Shown in pieces: positions 1-11,309 of a DNA stretch of 64,000 nucleotides. A program made the position numbers and the translations under genes. The stretch comes from Silene latifolia (taxonomy: Eukaryota; Streptophyta; Magnoliopsida; Caryophyllales; Caryophyllaceae): the NCBI RefSeq assembly GCF_048544455.1, contig NC_133534.1:34906217-34970216 (forward strand), in the 5' to 3' direction. Within the stretch, counting starts at the first letter, position 1. Each line of letters starts with the position of its first letter. The notes under the pieces were generated by a model, which searched no databases, was not told where the DNA came from, and worked only from the letters and a program-made list of their open reading frames with translations.

Positions 1-1453
1 GATGTTGAACGAAAATGGTGTTAGTTGTGAAGGGAGGAAAAAAATCAATTGGGTAAAGGAATGAAATGACAACGGTAAAATTGTAAAAAGCGTATGTAAA
101 AGAGTAAACTCTATATGTGAAAAAGCACGACCCAAATTTAATACATGCGATAAACAATAAAGAGGAACAAAATAATATGGAAAACAAGAATCCCCTATTT
201 ACTAAATGAATAGTTAAACTCACAAATTTTCCCTCCAAAAAGCATCTTTTTAAATAAGGAAGCTATTGATAATTTAATTGTATTCACTAAATAAGGAAAT
301 TAATAATTATAATGTATTTCATTATATAATTATTTTCATAAAAAATAATCTTTTCATCAAATTATATACTTTTCACTAAACATTAAACTATTATATTTTA
401 ATTAAAGTATAAATAATATAAGACTATAAACTATTAAATTTTTTATTGATATTATTATTTGATAATGACTTGACTCATACTATGCATAAACAAAACTATA
501 ACTGGTTTTGATTACTTTCATAACAAAAAAAAAGTTGAGAAAATTTATAAATTGGAATAATTAGCGTTGTGGTATAAAAAATAATTTTAAAAAAAAATGT
601 ATTTCAGCGCATTACTCAATCCCTCTTGGATTAATTTTCAGTTTTAATTTATTTTTTGCTCGAAACAAAATATAATAACGAGAAAAATAAACAATTAATG
701 AGATACCACTATTATTTTACAATTCAATTTTACTTAGTTTTCTTGAATAATTTTAAAGTTCAATTTTTTTCCTCAAAATATAATAACGTGAAATATGAAA
801 AATTAATGAACTGTTAGTTTAGCATGATTAAGTAATACAAAAATAAAAATTCCATAAATACCGCGCATTCATTGCGCCGGATCTAAACTAGTTTTATTAT
901 TAAAAGATTGAGGGTTACAACTTTCGAGACTCTCTGGATTTCATCCTAAGCGTAGGGTTTTGATAGTACTACGAAGTTCTTATCGACTTATTCTCGTAGG
1001 GAGATGATGAGTTCGTTTTGTAACTTATTTCATCCTACCTACAATTTGGTAATAGGAAGACGGAGTTGTTTGACTTAATCCATCTGCTCTTCTCTAACCC
1101 TAAAGAGGAGGTCTATATTTATAGTCTAGTAGCTCAGAGAGGGTAAGACATAAAATAAATATTCTATAGTATCTTAAGATATTATCACAATTTTTTTTGA
1201 TAATTATCTCCTAATGCTAAAAAAACCATATATTAAATAGATACCAAAATATAAAATTTTGGTATCTACAATAGTACTTGTAAATCTTTGTGCGACATGA
1301 AATAATGTCCACCAATTCTCAATTCAGACGGACCACTTCGTCTGAAAGTTTCAGACGAATATATGTGACCATATAACGATAAAATGTTTTAACTAGTGTT
1401 ACAGTTACAAATTGATGTTCTATTATTTTGATCGAAATGTAGTCACATTGAAG
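1..1453. other. AT-rich non-coding sequence with LTR-like debris
   Basis: No gene was recognised. The first 880 bases are very AT-rich. From about 886 to 1280 the sequence looks like the end of an old LTR: a non-coding leader-like stretch with a TATA-like CTATATTTATAG near 1113, then AT-rich sequence containing GGTATCTACA. No partner LTR or target duplication was found, so the family is unknown. Confidence 0.3.
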
Positions 1454-1909
1454 TAAGGTTGGGCAACGGTCCAAAACCGAACCGGAATCGACAAAAATCA
1501 TGGACCAGAACCGGACCGGAGTATAAAAATTCAGGTCCGGGACCGGACCGGACCTGAAAAATTTCGGTCCATGACCAGACCGGAATTTGTCATTACATGC
1601 CCACCTTTTCAAACTCCGGTCCAAAAATTTCGGTCCATTGTTGGACCGGATCGGACCAGTTGGACCGAATTAGACCGGATTAAAAATATAAGTTTAAGAA
1701 AAGAAATGCAAATAATAATAATTTTGGGCATTCCGATCCAGACCGGAAAATACCAGTCGCGGACTGGACCGGAAACCGGAATGTTAGAAAATGGTGGACC
1801 GGAGACCGGACCGGAAATATTAATACCGGTTCCGGTCCACTAGATTTCAGTCGGAACCGGTTTATTTTTCCGATCCTGGACCAGTTCCGATCGAATTATT
1901 CTCACCCTA
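1454..1909. mobile_element. hAT-like MITE rich in GGACCGG motifs
   Basis: The segment starts TAAGGTTGGGCAACGG and ends CTCACCCTA, so the ends read as imperfect inverted repeats of TARGGTKRG type. Inside are many copies of GGACCGG and its complement CCGGTCC in both orientations, so the segment can fold on itself. The flanking octamers CATTGAAG and TATTTGAC are only loosely alike, so the 8-bp TSD expected for hAT is weak. The open frames here are by-products of the repeat. Confidence 0.4.
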
Positions 1910-2317
1910 TATTTGACTATAAAATGATCACATTTTTATAGTAAATGGACTTGGGTTAGTTAATTAGTTTGGTGAATACTTTAAAAAAAAACAAAAAACA
2001 AAAAGAGCCTTGTGAGTTTTAGTCGGGCTAGCTGACGGCCCACAAATATTTTGTTTAGACCATACTTGTTCATTAATTTAGCGAGTCAATTTTTCCTTAC
2101 TCATTAACTATTTTTTAATATTTTTCATGGCCAAGCTCGCTCAAGTAATAGTCGGACGGGCCAGGCTAGACAGTCCAGCTCAAATATGATCAGCTCTACT
2201 TGGCATGAGTGAAGAAACGTACCTTGGTTTGATTCGATCAGATCACGATCCTTAACCTTTCATTTCGGGTTTGAGTCGATCGGATCACAGTACATAAATA
2301 TAGGTGTTGACCTTGCG
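1910..2317. other. Non-coding spacer, nothing recognised
   Basis: This stretch contains GGCCC/GGGCC-bearing sequence of the kind seen in old plant MITEs, and two near repeats of a GATTCGATCAGATCAC-like phrase around 2235 and 2275. No gene, RNA or bounded element could be supported. Confidence 0.3.
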
Positions 2318-2398
2318 AAAAAAAAACTTGTCGAGTCTATGGGTGAAGTCAAAACTGTTAAATTTGACTTTACCCATAGACCCGACACGTTTTTTTTA
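2318..2398. repeat. Compact inverted repeat (hairpin)
   Basis: Arms at 2318-2353 and 2363-2397 are inverted copies with a few mismatches. The left arm holds GTCGAGTCTATGGGTGAAGT and the right arm is its near complement, with a loop of about nine bases. The arms end in an A-run on the left and a T-run on the right. It may be a small foldback element or a transcribed hairpin. No TSD was recognised. Confidence 0.6.
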
Positions 2399-2407
2399 TT
2401 AGGTAAT

Positions 2408-2465
2408 AAAATTAGATTGATCCTCTAAAGTAGGACCAACCTATCTCATCCTTTTGATTAGGCAA
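2408..2465 (-). mobile_element. 3'-end scrap of a LINE (same family as 47787-48199)
   Basis: The phrase AGATTGATCCTCT and, downstream, CCTATCTCATCCTTT match the sequence just inside the poly-T at 47820-47880. That places it at the 3' end of a LINE on the minus strand. Only about 60 bases remain. Confidence 0.45.
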
Positions 2466-2490
2466 TTCATTTAGTTGTCATTAGACGTGG

Positions 2491-2922
2491 CCCAGGCCAA
2501 GGCTCTGTTTGGTAAAACGAACTGAAAAAGGTAGCTGAAACCTGAAAAGGTACCTGGAAACTGAAAAGCTACCTGAAACCTGAAAATGTAGCTCATAAGG
2601 TAACTGAAATTTAGGACGTGATAAGGTGACTGATTATATAAAAAATTGTTTGGCAAATTAACAGAAAAGGTAGCTTATTTTGGTAAAATGACGTAAAAGG
2701 ATATAATAATTATTTAATATATTATAAATTAAAAGGGTGAAAAGGTAATATTACCAAGAATCAGGTACCTGAAATGTGTTTCATTTTAAGTAGTGTATTT
2801 GGGTAAATAAGGTACTTGCCAAACACTTCCAGAAAAATAAGTTACCTGAATTTTTTCTCAAAAAAGCTACTTCAATCAAAATAGATACCTGAAATATCTT
2901 ACCAAACGAAGCCCAAGCCTGG
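2491..2922. mobile_element. MITE with about 24-bp terminal inverted repeats
   Basis: The left end CCAGGCCAAGGCTCTGTTTG and the reversed right end CCAGGCTTGGGCTTCGTTTG match over about 24 bp, continuing into GGTAA. The interior has direct subrepeats built on GTAGCTGAAACCTGAAAAGG and GGTACCTG, and no coding capacity. I could not define a TSD, so the superfamily is open. Confidence 0.5.
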
Positions 2923-3040
2923 AAACACAAGCGCTAAACCGACCCGTATCATGGGCAGGGTAGAGTTAGGTCTGGTTGGATCATGCTTGACTCTAACCCA
3001 ATTCGATAAGCCTATTTTTTTTCTTTTGGTGGGCCTATGC

Positions 3041-3113
3041 GGGCTAAGTAAGGATGTCAATAGGGGTTCAGTTAGGGCTAAGTAAGGATGTCAATAGGGG
3101 GTTCAGTTAGGGC
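3041..3113. repeat. Two-copy tandem duplication
   Basis: A unit of about 34 bp beginning GGGCTAAGTAAGGATGTCAA and ending TTCAGTTA occurs twice in a row, differing by one G in a G-run. It looks like a recent slippage duplication. Confidence 0.6.
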
Positions 3114-3249
3114 AAGCCTTCATCTGTAATCCATTCATCGCTTTATAATCTTATCCAACCCATCCGTCATTTGCGAAACTTATTGTAACACCCCGTCCTA
3201 AATCCTAGACCGAAAGCGGTTACTCATAATTACTCACCATATCTGTATC

Positions 3250-4452
3250 ATACTATGGGTGCCCTTCCTATACTACTCCAAAATATACTTTAACTCTCTA
3301 TAATCCTAACTATCTAACTCCCTTCCCACATTATACCCAACTGACTTGCTACCTGTTATACAGGTAACCCTTTGTTAAAATGATATATTAACTCCTTATT
3401 CTCTTTATTTTCTTATTATCTCAACTACTCAAGCTTAACACTCACTCGCTCTTAATCTTCATCATCAATTTTCGTCATTCTTGCTCACTAATTTTGTTTA
3501 ATTTTATTGCTTAAAACCTCTAAATCAGAAATTAACCCCAAATTTGATGTGAGTTATGCGTAAAACATAAGGAATCAACAATAAAATAAACTTCCTCAAA
3601 ACATTGAATTACAACACCAAAATAAATGAATTTAAAAATTGTATAACAAGTTTCTTGTGTTTTTTTTTTTGCCATATATTATTCAAATATGGGCAAACCT
3701 AAAGAAGAGCAAGAAGTATCAAAAGCCCCTAAAAATCGACAAGAATCCTTCTAATGTCAGATGTTTAGGTATAAACCCATAAAGTATCAAATGTTGTTTG
3801 TTAAAACAACATGAAATTCCACATATTTAAGAGATGGGTGGGTAGCACTGCGTCTCTGCCGCATCTCCAAATGACTAGAAAGACAAACCGCACATAATTG
3901 AATACTATTCGGATGAATAACACACATAATTGAATTGAATTTCCTCTCGAATCTTGACAGTAATCTTTCTTGTCACTCTCACACATCTGCTCTAAATAGA
4001 CTTATAAACAAATCTCTTCATCTCGTTTCTCAAATAAGAAATGCCTTTTCTCATTAATGGCAACCAAATTCATCTCTTTTTTCTCTATTGTTGTAATTGT
4101 AAAGAAAATAAAGTGAAATTTCAATATAGGAACAATGACTTCGAGAGCTCAACATTCTTCTTTATTGTTAAAAAAATAAAATTGGAGATGATAATTAAGA
4201 AAGAGAGAAGGAAAGAACAGGGAAGAAAGAATAATGAAGAAGGGTAGAAAAATCAAAGAAGTTCAAGAAAGAAAGAGAGCTAAAGAACAAAGAAGAAGGG
4301 GGAAGGAGGAATTAGTAGACTAAACAGAAGATGACTGGCATCAACAGGTAAACAAAGTGACCAAGTACAATCCGGGAAGAGAGTAGGATAGTTAGGATTA
4401 TATTGAATTAAAGTATAGTATGGATTATTATAGGAAGGGTGTCCATAGTATG
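3250..4452. mobile_element. Foldback / MULE-like element with about 115-bp inverted repeats
   Basis: The left arm, about 3250-3365, and the reversed right arm, about 4333-4452, align over more than 100 bp. Shared blocks include ATACTATGG, CCCTTCCTATA, TATACTTTAA and TATAATCCTAACTATC. The interior of about 960 bp has no recognisable protein. Long inverted repeats fit a non-autonomous Mutator-like or foldback element. Exact ends and TSD were not resolved. A TGTAACACCCC (LTR-end motif) lies just outside at 3184. Confidence 0.5.
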
Positions 4453-4739
4453 GATGGATTATTCACATTAATTAATCCTTAATAATAAACCCTAATAATT
4501 TCAACAAAAATATTAATAAATGCGAAAGAACAAAATTACTTCACTAATTAAAGACTTATAATCGATTGTTCATCTTTTTAGAACAATTATATTCGATTTT
4601 GGTGAAAAAAATATGTATAATAGTTAATTTGATTAGGTTTAGGGAAAAGGGTATGATATGAAAAATTTATGAAAAAGTGTATGTGAAAGAGTAAAGTCCG
4701 TATGTGAAAAAAGTAATTCTGTTAAATTTTTATGGTATA

Positions 4740-6110
4740 TAAATTAAAATTTGTATACACAAATTTGTGATCTGTAAAATAAATGACACACACAAAAATG
4801 GTAACAAAATAATTTTATTAGATTTAAATGTTTCGGGTATGTACAATCTCTAATTTAATCCACTGATTCGATCTCCACTAAACTTGAATGACAATGTTTG
4901 AAGGAGGGTCGCGATGACTTTAATTCTCTTTTGACAGGATGTCGTTGTAACACCCCAAGAGTTGAGAGTAAAGTTGTTCCACATCGGGAAAATATGGAGC
5001 TTGTGATATCTTTATAAGAGGTTCTATCCACCACTTAGTAACAAGGCCTTGTACTTTTGGGCTTAAGTGAGGACAAATAATGGGCCCAAAGATACACATC
5101 TCATCTTATTGGGGTTTGTGTTACGACCGTGGTGGGTCGGGTTATTATAAGTGTTATCAGAGCAACCATGCGACCGTGTGATGAGCCTGTGGCCAGGAGT
5201 ACTCGGGTCACCCACCTAGCGAGGGAGGATTTTGGGCTTTGCTGCGGTCAAGTTTGAAGCACAACGAGGACGTTGTGTCTTTAAGTGGGGGAGTTTGTAA
5301 CACCCCAAGAGTTGAGAGTAAAGTTGTCTCACATCGGAAAAATATTTAGCTTATGATATGTTTATAAAAGGTTATATCCACCACTTAGTAACAAAGCCTT
5401 ATACTTTTGGGCTTAAGTGAGAACAAATAATTGGCCCAAAGGTACACATCCCATCTTATTGGGGTTGTGTTACGACCGTGGTGGGTCAGGTTGTTATAGT
5501 CGTTTCTTCACCTTTGGCTACACAATTTCGAGTGCTTGACGCCGGGATTTGAAGAGATGAACGATTTGATGAAGGAGGGTCGCTTGACTTGATCTCCGTA
5601 GACGATTTGACTTTATGGAGGGTCGTTGGACCGATTCTCTTTTAACAATTTGCTCTTTTGGATGATTGCGACGATGACACAGGATTTGAAGTGCTTCGAT
5701 GTCGATCCTTGGAGACGATGTTTTGATCTTCCTTTTTTACGGAAGTTGGAAGAAGGATTTGATTTGTAAAGAGAATGAATTTTCTAGTCTTCACCTTTTT
5801 CTCCTCTACTTTTTTCATCCTTGTAAATGATGGTGAGTCGCCCTATTTATAGAGAACAAGCCATCTAAACTCTAGGTTTTTTTTAAGTGGGCTTGGACTT
5901 GGAAATCAATTTGACTCATTTAGGTGGATTTGATCCATTTGTCGGGTTTTACCTCTTTAAAGAACAGGATTCGGCTAATATAATTAAAATGGACTACTTT
6001 GATTAAATTTCATCCAAATTAACTAAATTATTTTACATCAAATATTTGACGGTCAACATTTTGACTTCTGACATCCGATGTTGCACTTATATAAAATTTT
6101 CGTGCCTACA
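4740..6110 (-). mobile_element. Probable solo or partial LTR hosting the TRIM
   Basis: Removing the TRIM leaves a non-coding block with repeated phrases such as GAAGGAGGGTCGC and a minus-strand TATA-like CTATAAATAG (plus-strand complement near 5845). It resembles an LTR promoter region in minus orientation. The block may begin at TGTTAAATTTTTATGG and end near a CCTACA at about 6109. No TSD was confirmed and the family is not identified. Confidence 0.3.
4946..5498 (+). mobile_element. Complete TRIM (terminal-repeat retrotransposon in miniature)
   Basis: Two direct repeats, 4946-5149 (204 bp) and 5296-5498 (203 bp), both start TGTAACACCCCAAGAG and end in TTATA. The 146-bp interior starts, two bases after the first repeat, with TGTTATCAGAGC, a near match to the initiator-Met tRNA primer site TGGTATCAGAGC. 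It ends with the purine tract AAGTGGGGGAG just before the second repeat. A perfect 5-bp TSD, GTCGT, flanks it at 4941-4945 and 5499-5503. It encodes no protein and would need enzymes in trans. The LTRs differ at about a dozen sites, so it is not very recent. Confidence 0.9.
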
Positions 6111-6660
6111 ACTATATTGTTGGGTTTTTGGTACACGTGTGTTTTATGTTTCAAAGCCAATCGGTCCAAGGACAGGCCCGCCAATCTATACCGGGCAGGT
6201 ATGGACAAATTCAATAAGTCCGCTGTAGCGGACACTAACATAAAAAGTAGGTCCTTCGGACATTTTTATTAGGGTTGGCTCGACTTGAATATGGCCCAAT
6301 CTCGCAAACGATAAGCTCTACCAAGTAAATCATGGAAAGATGATTTTTTATAATTGACATGTTGTAATGTCATATGCAAAGATATGTAAGTAGATGCACC
6401 CTAGGTTTCTAGGTTTCGTATTTTGTATGCATTATGTACTCGTATTTTTGATAACGAAGGTGCAATACAGTATGGGAATGTATGATTTAATAGAAATGAC
6501 ATTATCTTTAACAATATTCATATCAATATTAGTAAACTTATTGTAACACCCCCTACTTATCCGGCCAAGGTAATTAAGAAATGTTACCATCCTGGTTTCC
6601 CCAGGCAGTGAAATCGGAATTACAATTAAGAAACTTTATAAAATAATGACAAGTTTTGTT
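6111..6660. other. Non-coding, with an LTR-end scrap
   Basis: No gene was recognised. At 6543 a TGTAACACCCCC is followed by about 100 bp (CCAAGG, GTTACCATC, TTTCCCCAGG) resembling the start of the LTR at 10010. It is probably a fragment of that family. The open frames at 6046-6272 show no domain. Confidence 0.35.
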
Positions 6661-7034
6661 ATTTTTTTTTTGGTGAAATGTAAGTTATCATTAAGATCAA
6701 AGCAGTCTATTACAAACTACCCACACCTATTAACTTAAACACAGCTACATTACAAAATTACACATTGGTAGACTGTCCTATGCAAAGTTGTTGCACTCTA
6801 ATTTGAACTAATCTCATAATATGCTCAATGATAACAGTAGGACTACATAAAACCGCATTTAGTCAAGCAGAATTCCTTTGTTGCCATATGTGATAGTAAA
6901 CGGCCATGACAGCAAACAAGCAAGTTTTCTTCTGTATATCAGACAAGCTCCTCCTGCCAATCCAGATGATTGCATTACCAGCAGGCACAGGGATCTGGAG
7001 CCTCGTACAAACACCTGTGAGAACAAGCTGACCA
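6661..7034 (-). pseudogene. LINE 3' part (C-terminal end and poly-A), split by Copia insertion
   Basis: On the minus strand this piece continues the LINE frame interrupted at 19259. After 7034 it encodes the end of the zf-RVT region, with the typical IIWIGRR and a YYHIWQQRN segment before a stop near 6866. A 3' untranslated part follows, and a T-run at 6662-6671 that is the poly-A tail on the minus strand. The shared pentamer GACCA (7030-7034 and 19259-19263) is the TSD of the Copia element. Removing the insertion and one copy restores the frame. Confidence 0.75.
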
Positions 7035-7465
7035 TGTGGGATTTATCTGTATGCATCCCTTTAATTTTAAAGATTATAGCGAATTATAGAGTGATGATTA
7101 CGAGTCATAAAACTAAATTGTATAAACAAAAGCATAAAGGATTAAGAAATAACCTTCGGTCCTCGCTTTTATGGCCTATGAATAATATCGCAATGATATT
7201 ATCCTATCAGTTGCACCCAAGACGATATGAGATATGCCCTTGTTCTTTTGCTAGAATCGATCCCTCAAATTTTCTGTAAAATTAGGGTTTTGTGTTTTTT
7301 TTAGATGAGAGGCAGGAGTAGGTTAGAAATTTTTAGGTAAAAAAAAAAGAGCTCCCTACTCCTCTTATTCTAACCGAAAAAGAGAAGTGAATGGGGAGTT
7401 TTTTTCTTCCTCATTTCGGCCCAATACCACCGAAATAATGAGGATTAAAATCCTTATTTTCGGTT
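7035..7465 (-). repeat. Truncated 3' LTR of the Copia element
   Basis: The 431 bp match the first part (plus-strand order) of the LTR at 18283. Identity stops at CGGTT (7461-7465), where the sequence jumps into the protease region. The missing 545 bp were lost with the pol genes. The stop codon of the protease frame at 7411 falls inside this LTR remnant. Confidence 0.85.
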
Positions 7466-8118
7466 TGATAGGTTTGATCTTTGTTACCAACCTTTAATTT
7501 CTTATTATTCACGTGTAATACTTCTGTGGTTTGATCTAAGATGTAAATTTCATTCATGGAAACCGCTTTGCCATAAATCATTTCATTGAAAGAGAAAATA
7601 CAGCTATTATCCTTTATTAAAAATGAAAATCCGTCTTTATCAAGTACGGAAACTGAAATAATGTTCTTAGACAAACTGGGTACATAGTAACAGTTATTTA
7701 AAAATAACTCAAAACCACTAGGGAGTTGGATTACATATGTTCCCTTCGAGACAGCAGCAACTCTGGCTCCATTCCCGACTAGCAGGTCCACATCACCCTT
7801 TCCGAGAGGTGTGATGTTTCTTAGGCCCTGCAAATGATTACACAGATGAGAACCACAACCAGTATCAAGTACCCAAGTTCCGAAACTTGCATGGTTAATC
7901 TCAATCATATGAATATAAGATGACATACCAACAGGAACGACGCGGCCTGCTTTGATGTCCTCACAGTAGACGGGACAGTTCCTCCTCCAATGTCCATTCT
8001 TGTGACAATGGTGGCACTCAATGTCACCGCCCTTGCTCTTTGCCTTGCCCTGTGAGCCACAGCTAGGTCGCCTTAGCTTTGCCCTTACCTTTACCCTTGT
8101 TGGAAATCGTGAGAACAT
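7411..8118 (-). pseudogene. Copia CCHC zinc knuckle and aspartic protease fragment
   Basis: The protein holds a nucleic-acid-binding knuckle of CX2CX4HX4C form (CHHCHKNGHWRRNC) about 35 residues in, then an aspartic protease. The protease active site reads VLDTGCGSHL, and the family's GNGARV and LNNCYYVPSLSKNIISV segments follow. It then ends in LTR-derived sequence. In an intact element this stretch would lead into integrase. It continues the gag frame at 8063-8791 after a frameshift in the lysine/glycine-rich linker near 8063-8110. Expression as a working polyprotein is not expected. Confidence 0.85.
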
Positions 8119-8791
8119 CCTGCTTCATGCTCCCACTCAATTTCATATCCTTCTCGGTCTGTACGAGAAGGGAGTGTAGCTCATGAGGACTCTTTTTCAA
8201 GTCATTCATGTAGTAGTTCGCCCTGAAAAGGGCAAAACCAACGTGAAGAGAATGAAGCATTCGGTCAATGACAATGCTCTCACTGATTTTGCATTCAAGT
8301 GCCTCCAACTTCTCGACATTCTCAATCATGTTAAGAATGTGTGGGCTAACCGGTTGGCCCTTTTGGAGTTTCGCATCAAAGAAGCGACAGGTATGCTCAT
8401 AAGTAACGATCCTTGGTGCTTTTGAGAACTCGTTAGTGAGCGTGGTGAAAATCTTGTTCGCACCTTGGGCAATGAAGCGTCTCTGCAAATTGGTTTCCAT
8501 TGCAAAGATGAGTACGTTCTTTATCGCACCCGCTTCCATAACGAAATCACTATAAGCAAGTGACTCGTTAACTCCCGCATTGGGGCCTGAGTTTACCGGT
8601 ATTGGCTCAGTTAAGTACTTGAGCTTACCTTCAGCAATGGCAGCATTCCGTAGTGCTGCCTCCCAGTCCGCAAAGTTGGACCCATCATTCTTCAGTCGCG
8701 TGTACTGATTCATGTTGTCCATAAAAACTTTCAGCCAGGACTCGCGTCCAAGTGTGGCACTAGGCATTGGGATTTCGTTATTTCCACCCAT
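8063..8791 (-). pseudogene. Copia Gag (UBN2-type) domain
   Basis: This 242-residue frame starts MGGNNEIPMP and carries the usual plant Copia Gag layout. There is an N-terminal LKNDGSNFADWE-like substrate segment, a helical middle, then MLHSLHVGF and a lysine/glycine-rich tail (KGKGKGK). Gag would package the retrotransposon RNA. The zinc knuckle is in the next frame (7411-8118), so Gag and protease are separated by a frameshift. The chosen ATG is the first in the frame and follows a long non-coding leader. Confidence 0.85.
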
Positions 8792-10004
8792 TTGTTGTAA
8801 CAGTAATATAAACGTGTTCTACACTGCGAAAAGAAGAATAAATAATAAGCATGTGCATCGATTTTAATTTAAGTCTAATGAACTAATATCATAACGCGAA
8901 AACTCAAAACATTTATACAATTGACCTTCCTCAAGAATTATATAAATGATCCCAAGACTCAATTATCTGTAAATTGATAAGCCAACCTTTTGGCTAATTC
9001 TACTGTTAGAATTCTTGGTCGATAAATTTCTGTAAATTCTATCTTTAGTCCATCATAATCACGAGAAACTCTTCCGACTATAATGTTGAAATAAACTAAG
9101 TCAACACAAACTACTTACCCAACGTAGAAGGGGTCATATTATGCCTACCGACGAAGAAGGGATTCATAGTTGTTTGCCCTTATAAAGACTAATCTCAATT
9201 TCCGTTTTAGAGGAAGATCTCATCAACTTTATTTTAATTCATTTTAAGTGAACTAATATCTTGCATGCGAGAATGAATAAACTAAGGTGGTGGCTTAAGA
9301 AGTATGTGACATCTGTATGTCCATGAAAATTAACATACAATCTATATGAGTCAAATTTCATGCATTTTAGTAGTAGGTGGTTTGGTTTTAGGCGGAATAT
9401 GATGCATAAACTATCATGTGAATGAAAAGTAATAGGAATGAAAAACGTAAAAACAATAAAAAGGTCCTAATGTGGCCTATCCTATCAAAATGAACATTAA
9501 ATACAAATTTGAAATCCATCCTTGGACCCGAGAAGCTTGTCTCGATGTTCCATCTTGATCCATGTAGCGGGAGTGAGCTCCAATCTTCATCTTTAGTCTT
9601 CTTTGAAAATTATAATAAATAAATTTACATGATAAACCTATTTATTACATTCTAATTTCAAAACCCAAACACTAAAGAAAAATAAAGGAGATTCGAGATC
9701 TTATAATTACATAAAAATTATGTTTCCTTCATTACGAAAACATAATTAACTAAGGTCACACTAGGTATTACAAATTACAACCGATTGCAAAAAAATACGT
9801 AAATTAAACCATTCAAACGATTTATTCAACAAAAATAAAAGCATAACCTAAATAAATTAAACATTCATGACACAATTCCTAAATTATGTTGATTAATTTA
9901 TCCAAACCACCTATTTAAATGATCAAATTAAGTGACAATTCCTCAATTAATCACATTAATTTTAATCTTAATTCACATTAAACTAGTAATATGAATTTAA
10001 TCCA
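8792..10004 (-). other. Copia leader, part before the nested LARD
   Basis: Non-coding, AT-rich 5' leader between gag and the LARD insertion site. Its continuation is 17395-18267. No domain was seen in any frame. Confidence 0.6.
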
Positions 10005-10431
10005 TCAATTGTAACACCCCCTCATACCAAGGTACCTTACCAGGACTACCCAAGCATGAAAGGCTGTTACCATCTCGGTTGCCCGAGGTTAGTATATATC
10101 AAAAGCGTCCGTCCTAAACACATTTAATAGAATTACTGTAAAGTATTAATGTTTACAACAATCCAAATCCAAACCAAAACCAATAAAGTGAATACAACTG
10201 AGGACAACTACAAAATCATAGCTAAGACTCGTGACTGTGATACTACAACTGGTGATGACGACTTCCCCATGACCACCCAAGCTCATCAAATGCAATACCT
10301 GTCAAGTCTGCTCACCATCCCCGAATGGATCACCGCAGGTTTTACAAAACAACAACAACGGGGTCAGTACCATTCAATCAATGTAAGACAACAAACAATA
10401 TAACCGGCTGATCATCCTCCATAGTAACCGA

Positions 10432-10451
10432 CTACACACCGAAGTGTGTAG
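10432..10451. promoter_or_regulatory. Conserved LTR hairpin, loop CGAA
   Basis: CTACACAC, loop CGAA, GTGTGTAG: a perfect 8-bp stem. The same stem recurs at 16474-16493 and, with a different loop (TTTA), at 63758-63777. Keeping the stem while the loop changes suggests that the structure matters. It lies downstream of the TATA box in element sense, so it would be transcribed. Confidence 0.55.
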
Positions 10452-11166
10452 CCCCGCCAGATTACCCATCGCAACAGGTAATCCACTCCGCCGATGGGTG
10501 ACCGACCCATCCCCACCAAGTCCAGCTCATCAACGAGCGACTAACAATCCCTGTCCCTTAATGTGCACATCCCCTCCCATGGCGGGTTCCACGGAGGGCG
10601 AACTAGGGTGTGAAGCCACTCCCGCAAGTGACTCCACCACAATCACACAAACCACAGCATCACAGCTGTCACAACACAATCACCTCACCACCGTCACCAC
10701 AACACCCATACTCCGATGATCAACAGATAACAACAATTACAATACAATAGTAATCTCAATCAATTAACAGTACTGAGTAGGGGAAAACCCTACCTTTTCG
10801 CAATCCGATATGCTCTAATCAATCATACAATATGCAGAGCAATTACCACATCATCACCTACAACAATAATCACATAATACAATTACACATTGCACAATCC
10901 CATTTTCCCCAATTCATATATACAGTAACCCCAAAAGAATACAAATGACAAGGGGATGAAACTTACCAACAGTAGAATAAGAGACTACACGCAAGGATCA
11001 CGATGATTTGAACACACAACGAGAATGAGGATGATTAGAGAGTGATTAGGGAGAGATCGTAGAATGATTAGGGTTGGAATGATGTTTAGAAACTGACGCG
11101 GAATATAAAAATAACCTTAAACATTCCCTAATCAAACCGTCGAAATAACACTCCGCCAAACCGGAC

Positions 11167-11309
11167 ACTCGGTCGAGTAAGTGTATACTCGGCCGAGTGT
11201 CCCATACTCGGTCGAGTGTTAACTATACTCGGCCGAGTGTTCCTCGGCAGAACCAAAACAACACACCACCTCAGCACTACTCGGCCGAGTAGGCGCTACT
11301 CGGTCGAGT
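11167..11309. repeat. Array of six ACTCGGYCGAGT palindromes in U3
   Basis: Twelve-base palindromes at 11167, 11187, 11206, 11227, 11279 and 11298. The two central bases vary (GGTC or GGCC), the first four alternating. They lie just upstream of the TATA-like box in element sense. An identical array is at 17218-17360 in the other LTR. The position suggests promoter or enhancer sites. Confidence 0.7.

Noticed and set aside
10444-10719. Frame conserved between the LARD LTRs (also 16541-16798 and, more loosely, 63470-63730)
   Set aside because: It is antisense to the element, lies inside LTRs that are near-identical as DNA, and the more distant LTR does not keep a comparable protein. Conservation is of DNA or structure, not of a gene.
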